Shown here: piece after piece, positions 16,621-25,108 of the stretch
Position numbering within the stretch: position 1 is the stretch's first letter
How the letters are laid out: the number at the start of each line of letters is the position of its first letter
Origin: Streptantibioticus cattleyicolor NRRL 8057 = DSM 46488
GTDB lineage: Bacteria; Actinomycetota; Actinomycetes; Streptomycetales; Streptomycetaceae
Length of the DNA stretch: 64,000 bases
Assembly: GCF_000240165.1 (NCBI RefSeq)
Contig: NC_017585.1
Location: forward strand, 1,550,001 to 1,614,000
Direction of reading: 5' to 3'
Made by a program: the position numbers and the translations under genes
The notes under the pieces: model-generated
Told to the model about the DNA's origin: nothing
The model's input: only the letters and a program-made list of their open reading frames with translations
Database searches by the model: none

Positions 16621-17859
16621 TCAGCCGGTGAAGGCCGCCGTGCCGTTGGGGGTGCCCAGACCGGTCGGACCGTCGTACCCGTCACCCGCGGTGCACAGGT
16701 ACGTGCCGCAGCTGCCGTTGGAACCCGAGGTGACGTCGTTGAGCGCCGAGGTGTGGGCGTACGGGAACGAAGCCGGGTTGCTGCCCTGCGACGGCGTACC
16801 CGCGTCCGCGTAGACCGCGGCGATGATGGGCGACGACGCGCTGGTGCCGCCGTAGACGTTCCAGCCCTGCGACTGGTAGCTGTCGTACACCGCGACGCCG
16901 GTCGCCGGGTCGGCCACGGCCGCCACGTCGGCGACGGTGCGCTGCGAGCAGCCGGTGTCGGTCTGCCAGGAGGGCTTGGACTCCACCGTGGAGCAGCCGG
17001 AACCGGTGCCCGAACCGCCCGACTGGCTGCCCCAGACGCTTTCGCTCCAGCCGCGCGCGCTGGAGTCCTGGGTGAGGCTGGTGCCGCCGACCGCGGTGAC
17101 GTACGGGGAGGCGGCGGGGTACTCCACGCCGTATCCGGAGTCACCGGCGGACGCGGTGATGACCACGCCCGGGTGGTTGAAGTACTGGCTGTCCGCCTGG
17201 GTGTCCGAGGGGTCCTCGGGGCCGCCGTAGCTGTTGGAGACGAAGCCCGCGCCGAGGCTGACCGCCTCGTTCACCGAGGTGCCCAGGTCGGACATGCTGG
17301 CGGAGTTGGCCTCCACCAGGATGATGTGGGCCTCCGGCGCGATGGCCGAGACCATGTCGAGGTCGAGCGAGATCTCCCCGGCCCAACCGGAGTCGGCGCT
17401 GGGGTAGTTGGTCCCGCCGTTCTGGTCGACCTTCGTGAAGCAGCCGTTGTCCGAGGTGCACGCCGGAAGACCGTACTGCGAGCGGTAGGTGGCCAGGTCG
17501 GACTCCGCGTTGGGGTCGTCCTGGGCGTCCACGATGGCGATGGTCTGCCCCGCGCCGCCGTCCGCGGGCAGGTTGTAGGCGCTCAGCAGGTCGGAAGGCC
17601 CGTAGCCGGACGGCGCGGCGTCGGGGCCGATCGCCGCGTTGCGGACGATGTCGGTGCGCACCAGCGCGTTGCAGGCCATCAGGCCCGGGTGCGGCTGCGC
17701 ACACAGGTGCTTGACGTGCGCGTGCTGCCGTGCGGCGACGGGCGCGGCGTCGGCCGGACCCGCGGTGGCGAGCCCGGCGGTGGCCAGAGCGGCGGCGGAT
17801 ATGGCCGCGCCCGCGGCACGGTGAAGTCTGCGCCGGCCGGCAGAGGTCGAGTTGGACAA
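16621..17859 (-). CDS. Secreted S53 (sedolisin) serine-carboxyl peptidase
   Basis: A 412-residue exported acid protease. The signal peptide is residues ~1-39 (RRR start, Ala-rich core, ADAAP). Catalytic residues appear in order: E162 and D166 in GEISLDLD, the oxyanion Asp240 in ASAGDSGYG, and the nucleophile Ser340 in GGTSASSP; a Ca-binding type loop, GYDGPTGLGTPNG, closes the protein. The start is TTG at 17859 with GGGAGGG ten bases upstream. Only ~70 residues separate the signal peptide from the catalytic domain, so the large propeptide seen in most sedolisins is missing. Four or more Cys suggest disulfides. Confidence 0.9.
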   Translation of the reverse strand: MSNSTSAGRRRLHRAAGAAISAAALATAGLATAGPADAAPVAARQHAHVKHLCAQPHPGLMACNALVRTDIVRNAAIGPDAAPSGYGPSDLLSAYNLPADGGAGQTIAIVDAQDDPNAESDLATYRSQYGLPACTSDNGCFTKVDQNGGTNYPSADSGWAGEISLDLDMVSAIAPEAHIILVEANSASMSDLGTSVNEAVSLGAGFVSNSYGGPEDPSDTQADSQYFNHPGVVITASAGDSGYGVEYPAASPYVTAVGGTSLTQDSSARGWSESVWGSQSGGSGTGSGCSTVESKPSWQTDTGCSQRTVADVAAVADPATGVAVYDSYQSQGWNVYGGTSASSPIIAAVYADAGTPSQGSNPASFPYAHTSALNDVTSGSNGSCGTYLCTAGDGYDGPTGLGTPNGTAAFTG

Positions 17860-18362
17860 CGTACAGCCCTCCCTGTGGGGTTGGGCGCCACACGCGGGCC
17901 TGGTAAGGCACCGGTACGTGTGGTCCCGGGAGCGATGGATGTGGTGCTGCGCGTGGCGGGACAGCAGACCGACGGCAGGGTCATGGCGCGATCATGTCAA
18001 TCCGCCCGCTGGGTGATGCCGCTGAGGAACGTATCGGAGCGGCGCACTCCCCACAAGCCTTGCGTCGACACGCAAGTGTAGGGAACACTCGCCTTGCCGA
18101 AACATCCGGCCAATGCCGGGACATGGCCGTCAGGTCCGACGTTGCCTTCGTCGTTTCACGACGTCACGCACGTACCGCGGCGCGGTGCACGCGTCCTCGC
18201 GAGGGCGCGCCCCCGGTGCCCGCGCTCCGCGGCGAAGACACCCCGCGCACCGCTCACGTCCGGTACGGGACCGCGCCGGGAGGGCGTGCCGGGCGGAAGC
18301 GGAACATCACGACCCAGCCACTTCGGCCGGGTGCGGGCATCTCGAAGACTACGGTGCGGATC
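17860..18362. other. Intergenic region between sedolisin and lipoprotein genes
   Basis: A spacer of about 500 bases between divergent genes. It holds the palindrome pair at 18059-18089 described separately. No RNA gene or convincing coding frame was seen. Confidence 0.4.
18059..18089. promoter_or_regulatory. Overlapping palindromes, candidate operator
   Basis: CTTGCGT-N4-ACGCAAG (18059-18076) is a perfect 7+7 palindrome, directly overlapped by AGTGT-N5-ACACT (18075-18089). Both lie about 200 bases from the sedolisin start and 270 from the lipoprotein start, in the shared upstream region. This looks like a regulator-binding site; the regulator is not identifiable. Confidence 0.45.
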
Positions 18363-18818
18363 ATGAACTCCATGCGCTCCCTGCTGGCCGCCGTCGCCTG
18401 CGCCGCCGCCTTGTGCCTCGCCGCCTGCGACCCCACCACCACGACCCCGGCCCCGTCCGCCTCCGCCGGCTCCATATCCCCGAACCCCAGCGCCACCGCG
18501 ACCGTCACACCGAGCAACTCGCCGTCCCCGTCGGCCCCGTCGAGCCCCGCCCCGGCCGCGACCCGCCCCGCCGCACCCGCGACGCACGCGGCGGCACCGC
18601 CGGCTCGCACCGCCACCACCGAGGCCACCGACAACTCGGCGGACGACACCGGCTCGGCGACCGGTACCGAGGTGTGCGGCATCCGGTCGAACGCGGGCAA
18701 CTGCTACCGGGCGGGCCAGTTCTGCCGCAAAGCGGACCTGGGCCGTACCACCACGGACGCCGAAGGCCGCGCCATCACCTGCGGCATGGAATCCGGCCGC
18801 CCCCACTGGCACTACTGA
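18363..18818 (+). CDS. Cys-rich lipoprotein of unknown function
   Basis: A 151-residue predicted lipoprotein. The signal peptide ends in the lipobox LCLAAC (Cys at about residue 22). A low-complexity Thr/Pro/Ser/Ala linker of ~80 residues follows, then a compact C-terminal domain with four Cys: EVCGIRSNAGNCYRAGQFC and ITCGM, ending RPHWHY. This C-terminal domain recurs in Streptomyces exported proteins, as I recall, with no known function. An alternative ATG lies three codons in. Surface location on the outer face of the membrane is well supported; the role is not. Confidence 0.75.
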   Translation: MNSMRSLLAAVACAAALCLAACDPTTTTPAPSASAGSISPNPSATATVTPSNSPSPSAPSSPAPAATRPAAPATHAAAPPARTATTEATDNSADDTGSATGTEVCGIRSNAGNCYRAGQFCRKADLGRTTTDAEGRAITCGMESGRPHWHY

Positions 18819-18841
18819 ACCCACCGGCGGATGCGTCGAGA

Positions 18842-19291
18842 TCACGGCGTCGTGGCGTCGGCCAGCGGTTTCGGCGGGTAGGCGCGGAGCACGAGGGACG
18901 TGGTGACGGGGCCGTAACGGGCGAGCGCGTCGACGACTTCCTCCAACCGCTCCGCCCGCGGGCAGTGGACGTCGAGGACGAGGCAGTCCTCCCCGGTGAC
19001 CCTGAGGACGGAGGTGATCTCCGGGGTCCGGGAGGCGAAGTCCAGGGCGCGCGAGAGCCGGGCGTGCGTGGTGCGCAGCCGGATCACGGCGTGGATGTTC
19101 AGCCCCAGGGCCGCCGGGTCGACCACGGCCCGGTAGCCGGTGATGACGCCGTTCCTCTCCAACCGCTGGATGCGCGCACTGGCCGCCGGCTGCGAGAGCC
19201 CGACCCGGCGCCCCACCTCCGCGCCGGTCAGCCGGCCGTCGGCCTGGAGCAGGGCGAGGATGTCCCGGTCTATCCGGTCGAGTGATTCCAC
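18842..19291 (-). CDS. Lrp/AsnC-family transcriptional regulator
   Basis: A protein of about 149 residues with an N-terminal AsnC-type helix-turn-helix (IDRDILALLQADGRLTGAEV, then SQPAASARIQRL) and a C-terminal RAM ligand/oligomerisation domain (TGEDCLVLDVHCP). GTG at 19291 is preferred because the family consensus begins just after it; in-frame GTGs at 19306 and 19321 are possible. It is divergent from the small serine-hydrolase gene across ~120 bases, so that gene is the natural target. Its ligand, probably an amino acid, cannot be named. Confidence 0.88.
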   Translation of the reverse strand: MESLDRIDRDILALLQADGRLTGAEVGRRVGLSQPAASARIQRLERNGVITGYRAVVDPAALGLNIHAVIRLRTTHARLSRALDFASRTPEITSVLRVTGEDCLVLDVHCPRAERLEEVVDALARYGPVTTSLVLRAYPPKPLADATTP

Positions 19292-19413
19292 CGTTATCCC
19301 CGTCACTTTCCTTGAGATCACTTGTCCCCCTGCCGCCGCCCCGCCCCGTTCCGCAGAATCTGCCCCAGGCGCCCCAGGACCGCCGGGGCGACTAGGTGAA
19401 ACGGTGGTGGGCC

Positions 19414-19962
19414 ATGGTCGCGTACGTCATCATCCCGGGCATCGACGGCTCGGACGACCGGCACTGGCAGACGGTGTGGGAACGGCGGTGGGGCACCTCG
19501 GCGGTACGCATCTCCCCGGCCTCATGGTCCGCCCCCGACCTGGACGACTGGACCGACGCCGTCCAGACCGCGTACGACCACGCCGCCCGGCGGGACAGCC
19601 GCGTCGTGCTGGTCGCCCACAGCCTGGGCTGCTGGGCCGCGGCCACCTGGCTCGGCAAGAACCCCGCAAGCCCGACGGCCGGCGCGTTCCTCGTCGCACC
19701 ACCCGACCCGCACGGCCCCGCCTTCCCCCGCCGGTCGGCCGCCACCTTCACCACCGTCCGCGCACACCCGCTGCCCGGCCCCGCCCTCGTCGTGGCGACC
19801 ACCGACGACCCCTACTGCACCCCCGACTCCGCCGCCGACCTCGCGGCACGTTGGAACGCCCGCTACCACCTCACGGGCCCGCACGGACACCTCAACTCCG
19901 CCAGCGGGCTGGGCTCATGGCAGGACGGCCGTGAGCTGCTGGAGTCCTTGACCGGACGATGA
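19414..19962 (+). CDS. RBBP9/YdeN-type serine hydrolase
   Basis: A 182-residue alpha/beta hydrolase of the RBBP9/YdeN family. It opens with YVIIPGIDGSDDRHWQTVW, has the nucleophile elbow AHSLGC, the acid region TTDDPYCTP and the catalytic His in GPHGHLN. The ATG at 19414 is favoured over an upstream GTG at 19396 because the first strand starts right after it. Cytoplasmic; substrate unknown. The divergent Lrp/AsnC regulator is a likely controller. Confidence 0.85.
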   Translation: MVAYVIIPGIDGSDDRHWQTVWERRWGTSAVRISPASWSAPDLDDWTDAVQTAYDHAARRDSRVVLVAHSLGCWAAATWLGKNPASPTAGAFLVAPPDPHGPAFPRRSAATFTTVRAHPLPGPALVVATTDDPYCTPDSAADLAARWNARYHLTGPHGHLNSASGLGSWQDGRELLESLTGR

Positions 19963-20043
19963 CCGGGCGGACACCACCACACAGTCGGGGCTGTGAACTC
20001 CATTACGCTGCGTCGTCCATCGGTCACCTGCCAGGATGGCGCC

Positions 20044-20292
20044 ATGAACGATCCGTCACTTCTCCGGGCCGACTCCGCGATGACCTGCGCGTTCGAGGGG
20101 GACGCCCGGGGCATCAGGGCTCTCCTCATCGACCTGGACCTGGAGGAGGCCCGGAAGGTCTCCATCCGCCTCGCCGCCCGCGCCGCCGAGGCGATGCATG
20201 TCACCGGCGCCTGCGCCGGCCTGACGCAGGATCAGATCACCGCCGTGTGGGACATGATCCGGACCAACGGCTTCGGCCCGGACCAGGGGTAG
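20044..20292 (+). CDS. 82-residue protein of unknown function, copy 1
   Basis: A small soluble protein with no signal or membrane segment. It is a clear paralogue, of identical length, of the protein at 57375-57623; both share GDARGI, RAAEAMHVTGACAGLT, IRTNGFGPD and a mostly helical pattern. The region directly upstream is also alike in the two copies (GGCTGTG, a CCATTACG/CCGTTACG element and CCAGGATGG before the start), so gene and promoter were duplicated together. Function not recognised. Confidence 0.78.
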   Translation: MNDPSLLRADSAMTCAFEGDARGIRALLIDLDLEEARKVSIRLAARAAEAMHVTGACAGLTQDQITAVWDMIRTNGFGPDQG

Positions 20293-20316
20293 CGCCGCCC
20301 CGCGCGACGTTTCCGC

Positions 20317-21083
20317 TCACCGGACGGTGAGGCCACCGTCGACGGCGAGGACGGTGCCGGTGGTCCACCGGGCCGAGGGGAGGTAGACGGCCGCGGCGGC
20401 GATGTCAGCGGCGGTGCCCAGGGCGTCCCAGGGGGTAGGAGCGCTCGATGTGCTCGTCGTGTGCGGCGCGCTCCTGCGGGGTCATGGGGGTGAGGTAGGA
20501 GCGTTCGTACGCGGGGGTGCGGACCGCGCCAGGAGCGATGGCGTTGACACGGACCCCTTGGGGGCGAGTTCGTTGGCCAGCGCCCGGGTCAGGGAATCGA
20601 TCGCCCCGCGGGTGGCGGAGTGGGCGGCCGGGGACCGTTTTGCGGGCCCAGTAGCTGCTGATGTTGATGATGCTTCCGCGGGCGTTGAGGAGGGCGGGCA
20701 GCAGTTCCCGGCTCAGCAGCAGCGGTACCTGGACGTTGAGGTGCCACATGGTGTGCATCGCGTCGACCGTGGTGTCGGCGAGGGGGGGCGAAGTGCGCGG
20801 TGCCGACGTTGTTGACGAGGGTGTCGACCTGGGCGGTGAGGTTTCCGACCTGTGTGGCGATCCGGGCGGAGGCGTCGGGCGCGGAGAGGTCCGCGGACAC
20901 GGTGTGCACGGTGGTGCCGTGCCGGCCGAGTTCCTCGGCCGCGGTCTTGAGTTTGTCGTGGTCGCGGGCGACGAGGATCAGGTCGGCTCCGTCATGGGCG
21001 AGGGCGTCGGCGATGGCCAGGCCGAGGCCCTCGCTACCGCCGGTGACGACGGCGAAGCGGCTGGTCTCACGGTGCTCGGACAT
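20317..21083 (-). pseudogene. Short-chain dehydrogenase/reductase, broken by several frame changes
   Basis: Pieces in different frames add up to one SDR: VVTGGSEGLGLAIADALA (NAD(P)-binding TGxxxGxG), VNNVG, SYWARK with the catalytic Tyr-x3-Lys (here YWARK, one residue short because of context), VRVNAIAPGAVRTPAY and a C-terminal VDGGLTVR ending at 20317. The frame changes at about 20782-20788 (a run of seven G, one extra base), near 20635, at about 20555-20560 (one base missing in a G run) and near 20425. All are at or beside short homopolymers. Either the gene is decaying or the assembly carries indels. It is divergent from a TetR regulator that probably controls it. Confidence 0.75.
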
Positions 21084-21270
21084 GCCAGGTTGCCTCCGTG
21101 CGGTCGGTGGAAACGCTCAGGGCCGCGCATTGGCGCAGCTCTTCGAGCTGGTCGCCGAGGGCGTCCTCGATGCCGGCGAGGGCGACGAGGGCCCGGCCCG
21201 GTCCGCCGAACGCCCCGGTGACCTGCCGAACGCGTGGTCCCATGCGCCGCACCTCTCGTACGAGCCAAAT

Positions 21271-21293
21271 AAACGGACAAAGGCTGTCCGTTT
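21271..21293. promoter_or_regulatory. TetR-type operator palindrome
   Basis: AAACGGACA (21271-21279) and TGTCCGTTT (21285-21293) form a perfect 9+9 palindrome with a 5-base centre, in the spacer between the divergent SDR and TetR genes. Size and position fit a TetR-family operator controlling both genes. Confidence 0.7.
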
Positions 21294-21329
21294 CCTGGCG
21301 CGGAGCGGCCTGGAGGGACCCGAGGGCGG

Positions 21330-21893
21330 GTGTTGCCGGTGCGCGCCGACGCCCAGCGCAATGCCGCGCGTGTCCTGGCGGCGGCACGCCGGGCCGTGGC
21401 GTCCGCCGGGCTGGACGTCAGCTATCACGAGATCGCGCGGGAGGCCGGCGTCGGTGTGGGCACCGTCTACCGGCGTTACCCCGAACGCGGCCAGCTCATG
21501 GCGGCCGTGCTGGGCGACATCCTCGCCGAACTGATCGACACGGCACACCGGGCGCTCGACTGCGACGACGCCTGGGAGGGCTTCTCGTCGCTGTTCACCG
21601 GCCTCGCGCTGCGCACCGCGCAGAACGCGGGACTGTCCGGCTCCCTGGACCAGCACGGCGGACCCGCTGTCGCCGAGCAGCGCGACCAACTCCTCGACCT
21701 CACCCGGAGGGTCGTCGAGCGTGCCCAGCGCGAGGGCCGCCTTCGCCGGGATCTGTCCTGGCAGGTCGTGCTGCAACTGACCGGCGCCGCGGCGGCACAG
21801 GGGTGTGTGCTCGGTCTCGAACCTGATCCCGCACACCGTCACCACCGCGCGGTGACCGTTCTTCTCGACGGTCTGCGGGCAGGCGGGCGGTGA
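21330..21893 (+). CDS. TetR-family transcriptional regulator
   Basis: A 187-residue regulator with an N-terminal TetR helix-turn-helix (YHEIAREAGVGVGTVYRRYP) and an effector-binding C-terminal domain. The GTG start at 21330 follows GAGGG at normal spacing. It is divergent from the SDR gene, and a perfect 9+9 palindrome lies between them, so autoregulation and repression of the SDR are likely. The inducer is unknown. Confidence 0.9.
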   Translation: MLPVRADAQRNAARVLAAARRAVASAGLDVSYHEIAREAGVGVGTVYRRYPERGQLMAAVLGDILAELIDTAHRALDCDDAWEGFSSLFTGLALRTAQNAGLSGSLDQHGGPAVAEQRDQLLDLTRRVVERAQREGRLRRDLSWQVVLQLTGAAAAQGCVLGLEPDPAHRHHRAVTVLLDGLRAGGR

Positions 21894-22095
21894 GGCGGAG
21901 GCTCGTGCCGTCCTCCACGGACCGGGTGACAACGGTGGCGTACGACAGCCTCCCGGTGTGACGCGGACGAGCCACCACCGCACGTAGGACATCACGGTAC
22001 GGCGGCGGTCAAACCCTCGTCGGCGCCCTGGACGACGCGTCACGGATCGACTCGGCCAGGGCGCGACATGCTCCCGCGCGGCGGCCGACGAACCG

Positions 22096-22830
22096 TCAGA
22101 TGTCGCGTCGGCGCGTCGCCCACCAACCGGCCAGCAGCGCCGCCGCCGCCCACGCCGCCGTCACGGCGAGACCCGTCCACGGGGCGAGGCCGCCCGACGG
22201 CTGCTGGTGGAGGACCTGTTGTCCGGCGCGGTCGGGAAGGTAGGCGGCGGCGCCGTGGGCGATGCCGCCGACCACGAAGGAAACGATCAGGATGAAGGGG
22301 ATGAGCAGGCTGAGCACCGCGATGGCGCTGCGCAGCAGGAAGGTGAGCCCCGCGGCGAGGAGGGCCATCAGCGCGAGGTAGATCCCGCCGCCGACGCAGG
22401 CGCGCAGGGCCCCCGGTTCGCCGATGCCGATGGCGTACCGTCCCAGGAACGCCTGGCCCGCGAAGAAGGCGGCGAACGCGGCGGCGAGCCCCACGACGAG
22501 GGCGGAGGCGGCCACGACCGCCGTCTTGGCCGCGTAGAGGAGACCCCGGCGCGGTACGGCGGACAGGGAGATCCGCAGGGCACCGCCCGCGAACTCGCAG
22601 GAGACGGCGGTGGTGCCGAAGGCGATCGCGGCGATCTGCGCGAAGTTGAGCGCGTAGAAGGCACCGAAGACGGGATCCCCGCCGTCGACGACCTCCGACC
22701 GGCCGACGGTGGCGAAGACGACCAGGGTGATGACGAGCGTGGCGGCGAAGACGGCGAGGAGCGAGCCGGAACTCGCCCGGACCGACCGGATCTTGATCCA
22801 CTCGGAACGCAGTACCGCGGTGACGGACAT
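22096..22830 (-). CDS. ABC-2-type transporter permease
   Basis: A 244-residue integral membrane protein with six hydrophobic segments, opening with LRSEWIKIRSVRASS, the usual cytoplasmic start of ABC-2 permeases. It begins 2 bases after the ATPase gene stop, so the two form one transcript and one transporter. The divergent two-component system is the likely controller. Such pairs often export drugs or peptides; the cargo here is unknown. Confidence 0.9.
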   Translation of the reverse strand: MSVTAVLRSEWIKIRSVRASSGSLLAVFAATLVITLVVFATVGRSEVVDGGDPVFGAFYALNFAQIAAIAFGTTAVSCEFAGGALRISLSAVPRRGLLYAAKTAVVAASALVVGLAAAFAAFFAGQAFLGRYAIGIGEPGALRACVGGGIYLALMALLAAGLTFLLRSAIAVLSLLIPFILIVSFVVGGIAHGAAAYLPDRAGQQVLHQQPSGGLAPWTGLAVTAAWAAAALLAGWWATRRRDI

Positions 22831-22832
22831 GG

Positions 22833-23774
22833 TCAGGTCTCCTGTGACGTGGCCGGGGACGTGGGAGCCGCGGCGGTGAATTCCGCCTCGGTCGCCGTCA
22901 GGGCGAGGTATGCCTGCTCCAACGAGGCGCGCTCGTCGGTGAGTTCGAGAAGGGGGATGCCCTCACGGGCGGCGACGGACCCGATCTGCTCGGCCGTGGC
23001 GCCGTCGACCACCCAGCGACCGTCGTCGTCCTCCGCGAGCGTGTGTCCCCGGGCCAGCAGTACGGCCCGCAGCCGGACGGGATCACTGGTGCGTACGCGC
23101 ACCCGCGGTGGACTGTGGTGGTCGATGAAGTCCGCCACCGGGACGTCGGCGAGGAGCCGGCCCCGGCCGAGGACGACGAGGTGGTCGGCGAAGGTCACGA
23201 CCTCGTTCATCAGATGGCTGGAGACCAGCACGGTGCGGCCTTCGCGGGCGAGCCGGCGCAGCAAGTGGCGGATCCAGACGATCCCTTCCGGGTCGAGTCC
23301 GTTGGTGGGCTCGTCCAGCATGAGGACGGGCGGGTCCCCGAGGAGCGCGGTGGCGATGCCGAGCCGTTGGCGCATGCCGAGCGAGAAGGTTCTGATGCGA
23401 CGGCGTGCCACCGCGGTCAGACCGGTCTCCGCGAGGACCTCGTCCACGCGGCGGGCCGGCAGGCGGTTGCTGACGGCGAGGTGGAGCAGGTGGTCACGGG
23501 CGGTACGGGAGCCGTGCGCCGCCTGCGCGTCGAGCAGGGCGCCGACCGTGCGCAGCGGCTCGCGCAGCGTCGCGTAGGGCCGGCCGCCGACCGTGGCGGT
23601 GCCGGAGGTGGGGCGGCCGAGGCCGAGCATGAGGCGCATGGTGGTGGACTTTCCGGCGCCGTTGGGGCCGAGGAACCCGGTGATGCGGCCCGGTCCGATA
23701 CGGCACGTCAGATGGTCGACGGCCCGGGTGCCGCCGTATTCCTTGGTGAGTTCTTCGACGTCGATGCTGGTCAT
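22833..23774 (-). CDS. ABC transporter ATP-binding protein
   Basis: A 313-residue ATPase with Walker A GPNGAGKST, signature FSLGMRQRL and Walker B VLMLDEPTNGLDPEG followed by the switch His in SSHLMNE. The ~90-residue C-terminal extension is that of multidrug/antibiotic exporters of the CcmA/DrrA type. The ATG at 23774 is chosen because the domain starts immediately (MTSIDVEELTKEYGG). It is co-transcribed with the permease and divergent from the histidine kinase, a common layout in which the kinase pair senses the compound that the pump exports. Confidence 0.93.
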   Translation of the reverse strand: MTSIDVEELTKEYGGTRAVDHLTCRIGPGRITGFLGPNGAGKSTTMRLMLGLGRPTSGTATVGGRPYATLREPLRTVGALLDAQAAHGSRTARDHLLHLAVSNRLPARRVDEVLAETGLTAVARRRIRTFSLGMRQRLGIATALLGDPPVLMLDEPTNGLDPEGIVWIRHLLRRLAREGRTVLVSSHLMNEVVTFADHLVVLGRGRLLADVPVADFIDHHSPPRVRVRTSDPVRLRAVLLARGHTLAEDDDGRWVVDGATAEQIGSVAAREGIPLLELTDERASLEQAYLALTATEAEFTAAAPTSPATSQET

Positions 23775-23882
23775 GGCATCAGCGTGGCCGGGCGGACGCG
23801 GGGTGGGCATCCCTCGCCCGAGGAGACCGCCTCCCCCGTGCGGGGGAGACGCCGGCCCGCGCCGCTCTGCCACCATGTCGGT

Positions 23883-25097
23883 ATGCCTGGCCTCCTGCTG
23901 CCGCTGACCCGTGCGGTGACGTACACCCGTTGGTTGCACATGCTGATGGGCGCGATCGTGCCGTTCGTCTGCGCCATGGTCTATCCGGGGCTGTACAAGC
24001 CGTCACCGGGCGACTGGCTGCTGACCGCGGTCCTTCCGGTGCCCCTGGTCCTGGCCGCCGCCATGGTGCCCGTGGTCCGCCGCGCGGAGGGCCTTCAGGC
24101 GCGGCTGATGTTGTTTCCCGGGCCGCACGCACGGGTGCGCGACGACGAGGACCCCGGGGTCTCCACCGTCGCCTCCGCCTCGTGGAGCGACCGGGTCAGA
24201 ACCGGTGCGTGGCTGCTCCTGCGGATGGAGACAGGGCTCGTCCTCACGCTGGTGACCAACGAGTTGCTGACGCTCGCGCTGTCGCTCGCCGGGGCCGCCG
24301 CCGGGGAGCCGGGTGTCGCAGACCCGCTCCTGCGTGTCCCCGGTACCGGCTGGGCGTACCTCCTGCTGGTGCCGATGCCCGTGCTGGTGCTGCTGCTGGT
24401 GGTCACGGGGGCGGGCGCGCTGATGGCGAAGGCGGCTCGCGCACTGCTCGGGCCGTCGGTGAAGGAGCGCCTGTCCGAACTGGAGAAACGCACCGAGCGA
24501 CTGCTGGAACGCAACCACATCGCACGGGAGTTGCACGACACCCTCGGCCACGCGCTGACCACGGCCGTGGTGCAGGCGGGCGCCGCCCGCGCGGCGGGCG
24601 ACCCGGACTTCACCGACCGGGCGCTGGAGACCATCGAGGAGACGGGACGGGCCGCGCTGGAAGACCTGGACCGGGTGCTGCTCGTCCTGCGCGAGACCGG
24701 GCGGCCGGCCGGCGCCCGCCCGGCCCTCGACGAGGCGAGCCGCCTGCTGGATTCCGCCCGGTCCTCCGGGGCACGGGTCGACGCCGAGGTGACCGGGGCG
24801 CTGGAACACCTCCCGGGACCGGTCTCCCGCGAGGCGTACCGGATGCTCCAGGAGGCCCTGACCAACGTCCTGCGGCACGCGGGCCCCGTCCCCATCGGCG
24901 TACGCATCGCCGTCGAGGCGGCACGGCTGCGACTCGAGGTGCGCAATCCGCTCCCCGCCCAGCCACCGGCGACCGGCCCGGGCGGCGGCCGGGGGCTGCG
25001 CGGCATCCGCGAACGCGCCGCACTCCTCGGCGGCGAGGCCCGCGCGGGACAGGACGACGGCCAGTGGCTCCTGCGCGTCGACCTGCCGCTGCGGTGA
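23883..25097 (+). CDS. NarL-type sensor histidine kinase
   Basis: A 404-residue membrane kinase. Two groups of hydrophobic segments (residues ~20-66 and ~108-182) surround a short loop; the dimerisation/phosphoacceptor region has H218 in RELHDTLGHALT (HisKA_3), and the ATPase domain has LTNVLRHA and GGGRGLRGIRERA. There is no large external sensor domain, so it may sense through the membrane. The next gene, its response regulator, starts 11 bases later. It is divergent from the ABC exporter genes across 108 bases. Confidence 0.92.
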   Translation: MPGLLLPLTRAVTYTRWLHMLMGAIVPFVCAMVYPGLYKPSPGDWLLTAVLPVPLVLAAAMVPVVRRAEGLQARLMLFPGPHARVRDDEDPGVSTVASASWSDRVRTGAWLLLRMETGLVLTLVTNELLTLALSLAGAAAGEPGVADPLLRVPGTGWAYLLLVPMPVLVLLLVVTGAGALMAKAARALLGPSVKERLSELEKRTERLLERNHIARELHDTLGHALTTAVVQAGAARAAGDPDFTDRALETIEETGRAALEDLDRVLLVLRETGRPAGARPALDEASRLLDSARSSGARVDAEVTGALEHLPGPVSREAYRMLQEALTNVLRHAGPVPIGVRIAVEAARLRLEVRNPLPAQPPATGPGGGRGLRGIRERAALLGGEARAGQDDGQWLLRVDLPLR

Positions 25098-25108
25098 CCT
25101 AAACTGCC

